Origin: Pseudomonadales bacterium
Lineage (GTDB): Bacteria; Pseudomonadota; Gammaproteobacteria; Pseudomonadales; Azotimanducaceae
Direction: 5' to 3'
DNA length: 64,000 bases
Assembly: GCA_019090615.1 (NCBI GenBank)
Contig: JAHRVQ010000012.1
Coordinates: forward strand, 1 to 64,000
Shown here piece by piece: positions 17,668-27,378 of the stretch; within the stretch, counting starts at the first letter, position 1, and each line of letters begins with the position of its first letter. The position numbers were made by a program, and so were the translations under genes. The notes below the pieces were generated by a model that was given only the letters and a program-made list of their open reading frames with translations, was not told the DNA's origin and did not search any database.

Positions 17668-18153
17668 CTAGATAAGAAATGCCAGATTGGCTATGGGTTC
17701 GTCGGCATCAACCAACATTATTTTTTTGTAAAAAAGGCGTAACTCGCCCTCAACCCGCCGCAAGCGATAGTTAATCGCCCCTCCCCATAGATTCATATCC
17801 CGAGTGGATTGAACCGCCAGCTCCATTAACATAAAGTTTGCCGCCACTTCATATTCGTGCTCATTCAAAGGGCTTATTTCAATATTTGATATTATCCGTC
17901 GCATCGGTGAACAAGGAGTCTGGCTATGACGAAAACCCGACTTCAACTGCCTGATACGGGTAGCAATGCGAGAACGATTATCAAAGATATGGGATATATC
18001 CACCTCCGTATCCGCATCAGGAGAGGTTGGCACCCAATATTTTGCGTCATCCTCCCACAAGGCTTCCCAGTCATCATAAGCCGATTCATCCGCATAACGC
18101 GCTTCTTTAAATATGAACGCTTCAACTTCGCGATATTCCTGCTCGCTAACCAT
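17668..18153 (-). CDS. ring-hydroxylating dioxygenase beta subunit
   Basis: 161 aa of NTF2/SnoaL-like fold with the beta-subunit hallmarks: YADESAYDDWEALWEDDA, then YWVP, DNRSRIATRIRQL and a C-terminal strand series ending LFYKKIMLV. I chose the ATG at 18153 (AAGGTG upstream) over the GTG one codon earlier. It is a structural partner of the Rieske alpha subunit encoded directly upstream (about 115 bases), and probably assembles as alpha3beta3. Confidence 0.9.
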   Translation of the reverse strand: MVSEQEYREVEAFIFKEARYADESAYDDWEALWEDDAKYWVPTSPDADTEVDISHIFDNRSRIATRIRQLKSGFRHSQTPCSPMRRIISNIEISPLNEHEYEVAANFMLMELAVQSTRDMNLWGGAINYRLRRVEGELRLFYKKIMLVDADEPIANLAFLI

Positions 18154-18267
18154 CACTCACCTTACTTCTTACATAACCACAAGTTTATATTCAAACACCT
18201 GCCTACTAGCGTATTTCAAGCAGCGTACAGGTTAACCAATTTCTAATAATTGCTCACCAGCCATAGC

Positions 18268-19554
18268 CTAACTGGCTGATTTAGCTTCAGACATCAACGT
18301 AAGATAATGACGCCAGAAGGCACGGTTGGTTGTCTCATCCGAAACTGCCGAGGTCAACAAGCCATTTTCCGCATCAACCGCCTCTCTGTCGAGCCCTCGC
18401 CTTAAATCAAGCCATTCTGGATATTGTGCTTCAAGCCCAAGTTGATTTCGTTCTGCCATTGCAGCATCTTCTGGCAATAAAAATGACCCCGGACCCATTG
18501 CACCTTCAGTTTGACGGATAGCGCGCTTATTCATTTCTGGCGCGCCTTTCAATAACAGGGGGGTATAGTACTGAATCACCTCATTTGGGCTGACCGGATA
18601 AAAATAAGTAATATTAAGTTCAGCAAGGAATAAATTAGGGAAAATAATGGCATGTGGCGGGCCATCAACAAACCGTTTGGCAGTTTCCTGTTTGCCATAG
18701 GCCGCTTCCATCGCTGCGACATAATTGGGCAGTTTCTCAGGCCGTGTGCCACCAAACCATTGAAAAGGTCGGCCAGATTCCCGATAGCGCGGCGCAAAAT
18801 CTAACTCTGTATGCCCACCGCCCCAATCTCGAATTACAGAAGGATCACCCATCTCCTCATTAAAAGCACCGGAATTAGCAACCCCTGTTGCTAACAACAT
18901 TGATAAATGCGTTGAGCCGACATGATAACCATCGGTATTGTTTTCTGGCAGCATTTTCCAATTGGCCTTAAATCGATGTTTAAGCCAACCAGCTGAGATA
19001 GTAATTTCTCCTTCTGGGGATAAATCAGCGGCACGATCAAGTAAAACTTTTGCATCGCCTAGATAATCATCAAAGGACATACCGTCCTTTGCCAGGCTAG
19101 CAAAAATAAACCCACGATGAATACCGACTCTTGGTACCTTAGCCAGGCCCATCTCAGATGGTTTGAAGGCATCGCCCATCGCTACTTTCATCGGCATACC
19201 TCGCATGCCACCATCTAAGCCAAAACTCCAGCCATGATAGGGACAAGTAAAAGTTGAAGCATTACCTGACGCCCGAGTACATAATAAATTGCCACGATGG
19301 CTGCATCGATTTAGCAGCAAATTGACGTTATCATCTCGATCGCGGGTTATAATTATTGGCTGTCGACCAATAAACCGACGGCTAAAGTCGCCAATATTGG
19401 GTACTTCACTGGTATGACCAACAAATACCCAGCCCTTATGGAAGATAGTATCCATCTCTTCCTGAAAGATCGCCGGGTCTGTGTACAGCGAACCATGTAC
19501 CTTTTCTTTAAAGATAAGATTTTCGTAGGCGGTTGCTTTGGGTCTACCAGTCAT
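18268..19554 (-). CDS. Rieske non-heme iron oxygenase alpha subunit
   Basis: 428 aa. The Rieske [2Fe-2S] ligands are Cys84-x-His86 (CSHRG) and Cys104-x2-His107 (CPYHGWSFG). The mononuclear iron site is in ENNTDGYHVGSTH (two His plus a later Asp). It should hydroxylate an aromatic or alicyclic ring using electrons from a ferredoxin/reductase, but neither is encoded in this window. The alpha-then-beta order and strand are normal. This subunit shares only the general fold with the second alpha subunit at 59146. Confidence 0.95.
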   Translation of the reverse strand: MTGRPKATAYENLIFKEKVHGSLYTDPAIFQEEMDTIFHKGWVFVGHTSEVPNIGDFSRRFIGRQPIIITRDRDDNVNLLLNRCSHRGNLLCTRASGNASTFTCPYHGWSFGLDGGMRGMPMKVAMGDAFKPSEMGLAKVPRVGIHRGFIFASLAKDGMSFDDYLGDAKVLLDRAADLSPEGEITISAGWLKHRFKANWKMLPENNTDGYHVGSTHLSMLLATGVANSGAFNEEMGDPSVIRDWGGGHTELDFAPRYRESGRPFQWFGGTRPEKLPNYVAAMEAAYGKQETAKRFVDGPPHAIIFPNLFLAELNITYFYPVSPNEVIQYYTPLLLKGAPEMNKRAIRQTEGAMGPGSFLLPEDAAMAERNQLGLEAQYPEWLDLRRGLDREAVDAENGLLTSAVSDETTNRAFWRHYLTLMSEAKSAS

Positions 19555-19819
19555 ATTATTCCCCGTCCTTTACTCGTTATTTACTCATCGGTTGGTGCAA
19601 AAATTAGTGATGAACTGAAACATTCTTTTTCAACTGCTAGCGTTATAGCAGCTGAGTTCTAGCAAACAAGCCTTTCTTTAAAGCAATATATTTACCCATG
19701 AAGTACCACCGATACCAAACGAACAACTTGCTATCGGTATATCTCATGCGCGCAATGCCAATTTAGCCAAATGCTAGATTCAGCCACTAGACTACCTGCA
19801 TTAAATGCGCTTTGCTACT

Positions 19820-20248
19820 TCAAGCCCATCCTTTGCTCAGCGGTACCATATGGAAAGTCTTGAAATCACGCGCAGCAAAACGCCATTTACCATCTACCTT
19901 GCGATAACTATCACTATACCAGCCTGCGGCCGTTACAGATTCGCCTTTCTGTACCATTCGAATTTCCACCGAACACCGGCCGCGCGCTTCAGTAGGGGTA
20001 TATTCATCAATCACATGATTTTGAATAAAGGGTATAGGCGGGTTTTCAATAATTCCGCCATAAAACTTGTCCAGCGCAGCACGCCCCTCAGTCTTGCGCT
20101 TATTCATCATAAAAGAGCCATCATCACAGAACAAAGCGGCTATCGCCTTACCTTCTCCTGCCGCCACCGAATGACAATATAATGCAGTTAGCTCGCGAAT
20201 TTCTTCCTTGTCCTCTATTGCCGTAATTCTATCCTCAATACTTGCCAT
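19820..20248 (-). CDS. SnoaL/NTF2-like protein
   Basis: 142 aa of the polyketide-cyclase/SnoaL-like fold: N-terminal IEDKEEIRELTALYCHSVAAG, then ALFCDDGSF, and a C-terminal WRFAARDF strand. Members include isomerases, dehydratases and ring-hydroxylase accessory proteins. It is the first gene of the minus-strand run leading into the Rieske genes. No catalytic role can be assigned. Confidence 0.85.
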   Translation of the reverse strand: MASIEDRITAIEDKEEIRELTALYCHSVAAGEGKAIAALFCDDGSFMMNKRKTEGRAALDKFYGGIIENPPIPFIQNHVIDEYTPTEARGRCSVEIRMVQKGESVTAAGWYSDSYRKVDGKWRFAARDFKTFHMVPLSKGWA

Positions 20249-20558
20249 GCCACTCTCCTTGACGTTCTGTTGTTAAATTGGCTAAATCTAGCCGATGTGC
20301 GATTCACAAAAGCTGTCGCATAGAATAGAAGAATCACAAGCAACAATACAAGCGCTCTGCAATACAAGTGTTATGCAGAGGTCGCGCAATGACAAAAAAC
20401 GCGACTATTTAAGCCCCTACAATAAGCGATAAAAACCAACATACTCCGCCTGTATAGGAATCAGCGCGGTAATATTTAAGCTTGTGCTATCCGCTTCTGG
20501 CGACAGGTTCGACTTCTCTAATATCGATGTCTATGCTTAATTTAATTATTGACCGATA
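20249..20558. other. divergent promoter region
   Basis: 310 bases between the SnoaL-like gene and the histidine kinase. It contains a 7-bp inverted repeat CTCTGCA/TGCAGAG (20355-20361, 20374-20380) and a degenerate repetition of CAATACAAG (near 20345-20370). These could be an operator, but no regulator is linked to them. Confidence 0.45.
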
Positions 20559-22082
20559 TTGCATGCTTATTGCCAAATCACCTGGATACGAGACCCATTG
20601 AAGGCGGTTGAGTACTTTATTTCAGACACCATCAAAGACTCGGTTAACGATTCATATCGAGGCCGATTTTTGGTGGTCTGCAGCTTTGTCACCATGCTAC
20701 TCGTCCTGTTTTTTGTCATTGTACGTGGCTTCTGGGACGGCTTCCTGCAACCCGGCAACAAAATTTTAATGCCCTGCATTTTTGTCCTAGGTTCTGCCCC
20801 TTTCATCATGAAACATACCGGCTCAATAGCCATTGCTGGCTTTTATTTGATGCTCGGCACAACCCTCACCCTCATCATTTATTCATATTATGACGGCGGG
20901 TTCCGCTCCACTTCCATTCCGTGGTTTCCCGTTCTGCCATTATTTAGTGTGTTTTTTTCCGGCGCCCGCTATGGGTTATTTATCGCCTGTATCTTAACCG
21001 TTGACCTACTATTTCTTACCTATGCCCATCACATTGGCATGGTGCCATCTGTGCGCCTGCAGGATGAACAATTGTTTATGCTCTACTCAGTCAGCACCAT
21101 CGCTGTGATGATTTTACTGTTGGTGTTAGCCTTCCTATACCTTACTTGGCAGTCCGGCATACAGGCGCAACTGCTCAAAGCCAGTGAGGCAAAAAGTGAA
21201 TTCCTATCAGGCGTATCTCACGAACTTAGATCACCATTAACCGCAATCCTCGGCTTTTCAGAAGTTTTATCCCACAACTACGTCGGTGAATTAAACAAGG
21301 AACAGGCTGAATATGTTGAGTTCATCCATAGTAGTGGCAATCATTTACTGTCGCTTGTAAACGACCTGCTGGATATAGCAAAAATTGAATCCGGTCAAAT
21401 GGAACTCGATAAAGAACCCGTACTAATACCCGCTCTGATCACTGAAGTAATAAAAATGCACGCGGACCTCGCGGACGCGAAGGCCATCCAGATAAAATGT
21501 TTCGCACAGCCTGACTTTAATGACAATAGCTTGGATAACATTAGCGCTGAAAACAATAGCGCTAAAAGCAATAGCTCTGAGCCCCAAAGCTTTAAACACA
21601 ATACTTCTGAACAGCTCACTTGCGAAAGCGATTCGCCTCTAAACACCGACATCGGCCATCAATGGGTGCTGGTGGATAAAAGAAAATTCAAACAAGTCCT
21701 GATTAATTTGATTTCCAATGCCATCAAATTCACCCCAGCAGAAGGCAAAGTATCTATCAGTACTAATTTACACAGCCAGCATATGTACATCGATATCCTC
21801 GACAACGGCCCTGGTATTTCCACGGAACATCACGAGGCGGTGTTTGAAAGGTTCTACCAGGTAAATCGAAGTAACGACAATAAAGACCCAGGTACTGGTC
21901 TTGGCCTTGCACTTAGCCGATTCTTCGTCGAAATGCATAATGGCACCCTGACGGTCGAACATGGGCCTAACGGGCAAGGTGCACGTTTCATCATACAATT
22001 ACCACATATAGCGGTACCGAACTCTACCAATACGCACCCAGCTCCCTGTCTCAGCAATCAACAGCTTGCGACAAGACCCTAA
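20559..22082 (+). CDS. membrane histidine kinase with repeat-expanded ATPase insert
   Basis: About 507 aa. Five or six N-terminal transmembrane helices (about 35-210) form an uncharacterised input domain. They are followed by HisKA with His221 (GVSHELRSPL) and HATPase_c (NLISNAIKFTP; DNGPGIS; GTGLGLAL). Between HisKA and the N-box there is an Asn/Ser/Glu-rich insert of about 45 residues (about 325-370) encoded by degenerate AAYAGC-type repeats. There is no in-frame ATG before residue 46. The start is probably TTG at 20559 or the TTG 13 codons later, both with poor ribosome-binding sites. A single-domain receiver gene follows and is the likely partner. Confidence 0.85.
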   Translation: MHAYCQITWIRDPLKAVEYFISDTIKDSVNDSYRGRFLVVCSFVTMLLVLFFVIVRGFWDGFLQPGNKILMPCIFVLGSAPFIMKHTGSIAIAGFYLMLGTTLTLIIYSYYDGGFRSTSIPWFPVLPLFSVFFSGARYGLFIACILTVDLLFLTYAHHIGMVPSVRLQDEQLFMLYSVSTIAVMILLLVLAFLYLTWQSGIQAQLLKASEAKSEFLSGVSHELRSPLTAILGFSEVLSHNYVGELNKEQAEYVEFIHSSGNHLLSLVNDLLDIAKIESGQMELDKEPVLIPALITEVIKMHADLADAKAIQIKCFAQPDFNDNSLDNISAENNSAKSNSSEPQSFKHNTSEQLTCESDSPLNTDIGHQWVLVDKRKFKQVLINLISNAIKFTPAEGKVSISTNLHSQHMYIDILDNGPGISTEHHEAVFERFYQVNRSNDNKDPGTGLGLALSRFFVEMHNGTLTVEHGPNGQGARFIIQLPHIAVPNSTNTHPAPCLSNQQLATRP

Positions 22083-22158
22083 GCCGCTACAAACCGAAAT
22101 ATAACGACAATTAATGCAACAGGCCGCTGAATAATGGGATTGAACAACGAGAATACCA

Positions 22159-22533
22159 ATGAAAAAAATTCAGATAATTGAGGATAACCTAGCCAACCAG
22201 GTGTTGCTGGATAAAATTTTATCGGCTAACGGCTATGAGACTAGCGCTGCGAATTCTGGTGAAGGCGGCGTTAAACTAGCCCAATCAAATTTACCTGATT
22301 TAATTCTTATGGACCTGCAAATGCCAGTAGTCGATGGCTACAAAGCACTAATCATGCTTCGTCAAGATAAAAAAACCAGGCATATACCGGTCATCGTAAT
22401 TACCGGTAACGCCATGCACCATGACAAACAAAGCATTAAAGCGGCGGGTTTCGATGCCTATATTTTTAAGCCCTACAAGATTGATGAACTGCTCCAGACA
22501 GTCAGCAAAACCCTGTCCAGATTTAACGATTAA
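22159..22533 (+). CDS. single-domain response regulator (CheY/DivK-like)
   Basis: 124 aa receiver only. Acid pocket near IIEDN, phospho-Asp52 in LILMDLQMP, Thr/Ser in VITGNA and Lys in IFKPYK. There is no output domain. It is 76 bases downstream of the histidine kinase and likely receives its phosphate, acting through protein contacts or as a relay. Confidence 0.93.
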   Translation: MKKIQIIEDNLANQVLLDKILSANGYETSAANSGEGGVKLAQSNLPDLILMDLQMPVVDGYKALIMLRQDKKTRHIPVIVITGNAMHHDKQSIKAAGFDAYIFKPYKIDELLQTVSKTLSRFND

Positions 22534-22597
22534 GTAATCGCCGACTTAGGACAATTTCCCGAGATGTTCAATCAGCGCTGCATCCTGTCAATGATTA

Positions 22598-24052
22598 CTA
22601 ATCCGTACATAACTCTGCAAACAACTGACGTACAGAGAAACCTTCAAGATTCATCACCAGGCGCCGAATTGACTCAGCTTTCTGCTCATCCACCATTAAA
22701 CCTGCATTACCCATAAACTTATCCACCACTTCAGCTTCACTGAGCGCCCGAGCACCCGCACCCCGATTAACCGCTTCATAAAGGCTATAGTCTTTGCCAG
22801 ATTTCATAAACACTTGCACCCCGCCTGAATAGCTTTGTGGGAACAGCGAATCCGGGTCAATCTGGTATTCCACCTTGGCCGCAGTACGCAAAATTTCGGC
22901 ATCCTGTAAACAGGCCTGGTCAAGCTCCGCCAAACCAAATTTCTGCCGATGTAACGAAGCCGCAACCACATATTGAACACTGAACTTACCGTCATAATCT
23001 GTTTTAGGGTGTTTTTTTGCGGCTTCCGGCTCAGCAACTACATCGACAGCACCTTCAGGTATAAGTACAACTATCTTTTCTATTTGATCAAGTTCAATCG
23101 AATATTTTGTCATTAAACCGAGCGCACAATCCGCCGCTGCATGGGTAAAATGACAAGCTGGAAAAGGTTTTACAGCTGACACTTCGGTTTCCCAAATTGT
23201 GCCTAATCCATCAGTCATATGTGTTAAATCATAGGCTGAATCATGTGAACCCAACAACGACCAGAACAAGCCGAAGCGCCCTTCATAAGGTAAGCGCGGT
23301 GCGATAAAACCATGTTCTGCCAGTTTCGCCGCAGTTAAACCAGCAACTCCAGCCCAGCCAGGATGGAAACGTTTATTCCAGGCCCCATCACCAACAAATT
23401 CCTGACTTGCCATCGCAGTACTACCAACAATACCCTGAGCGGCGGCAATTGCTTCGGAGCTGAGCCCAAAAAGTTTGGCCGCAGCAACCGCAGAAGAGAA
23501 ATGTCCTGCAACACCCGTTGCATGTAATCCATGATCATGAAAACCAAAATTGGCACTTTTACCAATTCGAATGGCGACCTCACTCGCTGCCAGATAGGCC
23601 GACAACATATCTGTACCGTTAGCATCAGTGGCCTCACCAACCGACATCGCAACTGGCAGAGATACTGCGGTCGCATGAACCACCGATTGCATGTGCGTAT
23701 CATCAAAGTCAAGCCCATGAACCAGCGCACCGTTGGCAACAATCGCATCCCTTATCGGTAATTTCTGACTAGAACCCAGCACGTGATAATCGCCCACTCC
23801 ACCATCAAGCGCTGCCAAATCGACTAGCCCCGCGTTAATCGTACTGGCAAATGGGTATCTATTAGCTGCCAGGCCAATACCAATGGCATCCAGAATCAGT
23901 AATTTTGCGCGAAGCTGGACAGAAGCAGGCACCTGTTGCCACTTGAGTTCATAGACAAATTGAGCAATTTGCTCACTGATACTTGTCTCCGCCAGACTGG
24001 ATTTCTCCTCTTTACTACTGATGTTGTTTTTATTTACAGGTACTTTTCTCAT
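22598..24052 (-). CDS. MmgE/PrpD family protein
   Basis: 484 aa, the usual size. It shows family blocks such as ALVHGLDFDDTHMQSVVHAT, HATGVAGHFSSAVAAAKLFG and the C-terminal dimer region. The family includes 2-methylcitrate dehydratase, cis-aconitate decarboxylase and iminodisuccinate epimerase, acting on tricarboxylates or similar. The next gene upstream on the same strand is a tricarballylate-dehydrogenase-like flavoprotein, which would supply an unsaturated acid. An acid hydratase, decarboxylase or isomerase step after desaturation is inferred. The N-terminal 25 residues are Ser/Lys-rich and probably disordered. Confidence 0.88.
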   Translation of the reverse strand: MRKVPVNKNNISSKEEKSSLAETSISEQIAQFVYELKWQQVPASVQLRAKLLILDAIGIGLAANRYPFASTINAGLVDLAALDGGVGDYHVLGSSQKLPIRDAIVANGALVHGLDFDDTHMQSVVHATAVSLPVAMSVGEATDANGTDMLSAYLAASEVAIRIGKSANFGFHDHGLHATGVAGHFSSAVAAAKLFGLSSEAIAAAQGIVGSTAMASQEFVGDGAWNKRFHPGWAGVAGLTAAKLAEHGFIAPRLPYEGRFGLFWSLLGSHDSAYDLTHMTDGLGTIWETEVSAVKPFPACHFTHAAADCALGLMTKYSIELDQIEKIVVLIPEGAVDVVAEPEAAKKHPKTDYDGKFSVQYVVAASLHRQKFGLAELDQACLQDAEILRTAAKVEYQIDPDSLFPQSYSGGVQVFMKSGKDYSLYEAVNRGAGARALSEAEVVDKFMGNAGLMVDEQKAESIRRLVMNLEGFSVRQLFAELCTD

Positions 24053-24108
24053 GTTTCCCTCAGATGGTTCTTCTTGCCGAACGAATAGACCTAACCAGCA
24101 CTACTTGC

Positions 24109-24122
24109 AGATTACAGATTAC
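24109..24122. repeat. 7-bp tandem duplication
   Basis: AGATTAC occurs twice head to tail, with a third partial copy, in the spacer between the PrpD-like and flavoprotein genes. Confidence 0.8.
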
Positions 24123-24209
24123 AGATTTGATCTTTAGGCTGGATGAATTTCATGGGCCGGCCAGTGCAAAATAATTAACACATACCTTATGCCAATTTAC
24201 CAACAGTAT

Positions 24210-25700
24210 TTATGTTTCTCGCGCATAAGAGGCAGCGAATTCCCCTGCTAACTTGCCAAAAACTGAACCTGACATAAGTCCGGTACCACCAGGGTAATTT
24301 TCGTAAAACAGCCCTCCCACCAGCTCCCCTGCAGCAAATAAGCCGGGGATCGATTGATAGGCAAGATCTTGAACTCTGTTTTGCTGGTCTATTTTCAACC
24401 CACCAAAGGTAAACGTAACCCCGGTTGTAGTAATAAAGGCTTCATAGGGCGGTTTATCAATGGGCAAAGCCCAGTTACTTTTAGCCGGCGTTATACCGCT
24501 AGTGGCAACACCGTCGAGGATCGCCGGGTTATAATCCCCGCCCTGGCAGGCATTATTATAAGCCTCAATAGTTGCATGTAATTTATCTGGATCAATCTCC
24601 AGCTTTATCGCTAACGCCTCAATCGTATCCGCCACTACCCGAGTCACTTCATGAATTCGATATTCGTCCCGCAACCGGTGAACGGTTTTTTGATCAAAGA
24701 TTTGCACCGCCGTACGCTGCGGTTGCGACATAATAGCTTTACCGAACCTGACATAAGTCAAGTTTCGATAGTCCTCACCTTCATCGACAAAACGTTCGCC
24801 ATCCAGGTTAACCATAATTCCTAAGGGGTAAGAATGCTTCTGAAAATTATCTAGCACCCAACGATCACCAAACGGCGGCGCCGATATATCCCAGCCAACA
24901 GAATGACAACCTGACCAATTACCAAACGGCAGCGCGCCAATATCCATCGCCATCTTTATGCCATCTCCGGTATTATGCCTAGTACCTCGAACTCGCGCCA
25001 GGTCCCAGCCCTGGCCAAGATATCGAACCCGCCATTCTGGATTTGATTCAAACCCACCACAGGCCAAAATAACTGCGCGACTTTCAATCTCAGCATAACC
25101 GCTCGGAGCACGTACTTTAACACCTCTAAGCTGATAATCCTGATGCTGTAGCAATTCATAAGCAGCAGTACCGTACCGAATTTCAATGTCGAGCTGAGCA
25201 CAACGGCTAACAAGTGATTCAACTAGGCCGGCGCCACCACCAACAGATTCAATATTGACCCCACCATAGAAATGATGCTTGCCTTCAACCTCATATGACT
25301 GCCTACCGTACATAGGAATAAAACGAATGCCATTGTCGGTTAACCAACCCATTGTTTCGCGCGACTTATCGATTAAAGTCGCCGCCAGGCCCTCATCACT
25401 TTGCCCTTGTGTTACCGCCATCAAAGTTTCATAAAAAAATTGCCGATCATGGCTAGGCAGGATCATCCCTGCGGCTTCCTCATCATTCATATCAGCAAGA
25501 ATATCCTGACGGATATCTTCTAACCCTGCATGCATAAACCGAAAACCACCTGCAGTAAAATACGAATTACCGCCTTTTTCTTCCTCCGTAGCTTTTTCAA
25601 GCACCAAGACCCGCGCCCCTGCCAAACGCGCTGAAATAGCCGCACACAATGCGGCGTTGCCCGCACCAACCACAACCACATCAAAAATATCTTTGCTCAT
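24210..25700 (-). CDS. FAD-dependent dehydrogenase, fumarate-reductase/TcuA-like
   Basis: 496 aa. The N-terminal Rossmann loop VVVGAGNAALCAAISA (about 8-23) and the GGNSYFTAGGFRF stretch match FAD-binding-2 proteins, especially tricarballylate dehydrogenase TcuA. The C-terminal 'GLFAAGELVGGLFYENYPGG' is the conserved FAD-binding end. Expected reaction: FAD-dependent introduction of a double bond into a carboxylate or ketone. Relatives also include 3-ketosteroid delta1-dehydrogenase, so steroid-type substrates cannot be excluded. It is upstream of the MmgE/PrpD gene on the same strand. Confidence 0.88.
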   Translation of the reverse strand: MSKDIFDVVVVGAGNAALCAAISARLAGARVLVLEKATEEEKGGNSYFTAGGFRFMHAGLEDIRQDILADMNDEEAAGMILPSHDRQFFYETLMAVTQGQSDEGLAATLIDKSRETMGWLTDNGIRFIPMYGRQSYEVEGKHHFYGGVNIESVGGGAGLVESLVSRCAQLDIEIRYGTAAYELLQHQDYQLRGVKVRAPSGYAEIESRAVILACGGFESNPEWRVRYLGQGWDLARVRGTRHNTGDGIKMAMDIGALPFGNWSGCHSVGWDISAPPFGDRWVLDNFQKHSYPLGIMVNLDGERFVDEGEDYRNLTYVRFGKAIMSQPQRTAVQIFDQKTVHRLRDEYRIHEVTRVVADTIEALAIKLEIDPDKLHATIEAYNNACQGGDYNPAILDGVATSGITPAKSNWALPIDKPPYEAFITTTGVTFTFGGLKIDQQNRVQDLAYQSIPGLFAAGELVGGLFYENYPGGTGLMSGSVFGKLAGEFAASYARET

Positions 25701-26016
25701 ATCACGTCCTTATTTCCCATATTGCGCAGCACGGCCCCGAACATTGATAACTAGACCCTGAAAACTAGACATCCATGTTCTTGGCAATCATGTCTTTAGC
25801 CCGCCTGATTAACACAATAACCAATTTATTTCACTTTACGCAATGCCTGAACATTTGACTAATCATGGGATTAGAGTAACGGATTTTCTATTGCAGAATC
25901 AATTTGATCGAAGCAAACAAAATAGTATTAAGGAACTGCTGAATGAATTCCATCCACACCATTATCGCGTTTAATCAGAAATTCACGCACCGTGAAAATA
26001 ATACTGAGGCAGCTTC
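25701..26016. other. spacer with degenerate palindromic element near the transposase 3' end
   Basis: 316 bases. At 25932-25986 a pair GGAACTGCTGAAT ... TTTAATCAGAAATTC loosely matches the ends of the 86-bp element at 14694, which suggests a decayed copy. A perfect 6-bp hairpin TTCACG-CAC-CGTGAA lies at 25982-25996. No gene is seen. Confidence 0.4.
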
Positions 26017-26940
26017 TCAAATGTGTTTTCTTGACGGATGGTTTCGCTTTTTGATCCAACGTTGACCTATTTTAGCAGCATAGTCCTTTAGGGTTTTTAA
26101 AGAGCCAATGGCCCGCTGCCAAAGTGGAATTACTGAAATATGATCCTGAAACCAATGATCTGGATTAATATGCTTGTTTTCAAGCCATACTGGCAGCGAC
26201 AGATTAACATTACTCTTCATCTCGAAATGGCGAGATGCAATCCAGGTTACCAATTCAATATAATCCACAACATTGATCACACCTAAAGGAGCATTTTGCG
26301 TAGATGAGTTAATAGCGCTCAACTGATCCGTATCCGCCTGGTGGTAGAGTCGATGCTGGATAGAAGTATAATCGCTGTCCTGCAAACTTTCCGCGATATT
26401 CGCCCGGACAGGGTTCAGATCCACATATGCCATGCATGCAAGCACTGCGGGTTCATCCAGTAAAATTTGCGACCTGAACCTTCCCTCCCAAAATCTACCC
26501 GTGCAATCGTCCTCTTTGTTAGCAAACCTCGCCAATGGTTCATTAATAAAGCGCATGAACCAGGATAATGATCTCAATCTACTGCGCAATAGTTCGAATT
26601 GATACAGCTTTTTATTCTTAGCATCTCGGCCCGGACATAATTTCAACCAACGTTCAGCAACCTCCACGTCAGACCAGTCCTCTATCTCAACATTCAGCAC
26701 AATATGATAATGATTATTCAAAATCGCATAGGCACAGATCGAAATTGAAAATATTTCTGACAATTCAAATATACGCGCCTCTATCCATTCCCGTCGGTGG
26801 GAAAAATCTTTCACCGTAAATGGATCTCTGCCGCATAAAAATGATCGCCTTACACAACGCGAATAAACATGATACGTGCCGATGCCGTCTGGTGAGATTA
26901 GGTGGCTTCCTGGATAGGTCATGCGCAAACGATAATTCAT
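26017..26940 (-). CDS. IS200/REP-associated-type HUH (Y1) transposase
   Basis: 307 aa. The HUH motif His77-Tyr78-His79 is in YAILNNHYHIVL, preceded by 'GTYHVYSRCVRRSFLCG' and followed by GRFWEGRFRSQ and YVDLNPVRANIAESL. These are all marks of the single-copy Y1_Tnp proteins related to RAYTs. Such proteins nick single-stranded DNA at palindromes and are thought to spread or maintain REP-type repeats. The C-terminal 70 residues are less conserved. It has no second ORF and no clear insertion-sequence ends. Both flanks carry hairpins and repeats. Confidence 0.9.
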   Translation of the reverse strand: MNYRLRMTYPGSHLISPDGIGTYHVYSRCVRRSFLCGRDPFTVKDFSHRREWIEARIFELSEIFSISICAYAILNNHYHIVLNVEIEDWSDVEVAERWLKLCPGRDAKNKKLYQFELLRSRLRSLSWFMRFINEPLARFANKEDDCTGRFWEGRFRSQILLDEPAVLACMAYVDLNPVRANIAESLQDSDYTSIQHRLYHQADTDQLSAINSSTQNAPLGVINVVDYIELVTWIASRHFEMKSNVNLSLPVWLENKHINPDHWFQDHISVIPLWQRAIGSLKTLKDYAAKIGQRWIKKRNHPSRKHI

Positions 26941-27378
26941 ACAAAACCCTTTTTCTGTAAGGCTTTGTCCATTGAAGTCGGCAGATTATCCCCTATTAGT
27001 TGCGCATAGTTGCGCATAGTTGCGCAACATTACCCAATCATGCCTTTAAACTAGAAACTAGCGCCACAGCCAAGCCGAATCCTCGTACAGAAACTCTTAA
27101 CAGGGCACTATCACAACAGCCGACTTTGACCAAACTGCAATGCGTGACCTGGAAACTCCACTACACGCCTGTCCTAGTCTTCAAACAATTAGATGGCTGT
27201 CTAGTTTTTTACGGCGTATATCAACATCTCAGAATAAAAGAACGTGGCTGTCCAGGTCTTTCAGGTCTTCCCAGAATAAAAAAAGTGGCAGCCCAATTCT
27301 TTAGGTAAGGACCATAAGAACGTGGCTGTCCTGGTCTTTATAAGGTACTCTCAGTAACATCATGCTTGGAGAATACGA
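26941..27378. repeat. repeat-rich region between transposase and acyl-CoA dehydrogenase
   Basis: Three copies of AGTTGCGCA(T) are tandemly arranged at 26998-27026. Further right (about 27160-27345) a GTGGCTGTCC-(A/T)GGTCTT motif recurs: 'ACGTGGCTGTCCAGGTCTT' near 27240, 'ACGTGGCTGTCCTGGTCTT' near 27320, and weaker copies near 27165, 27192 and 27280. An AGAATAAAA lead-in is shared by two of them. An imperfect hairpin is at 26941-26968. This may be the cognate repeat set of the adjacent HUH transposase. No gene is supported. Confidence 0.65.
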
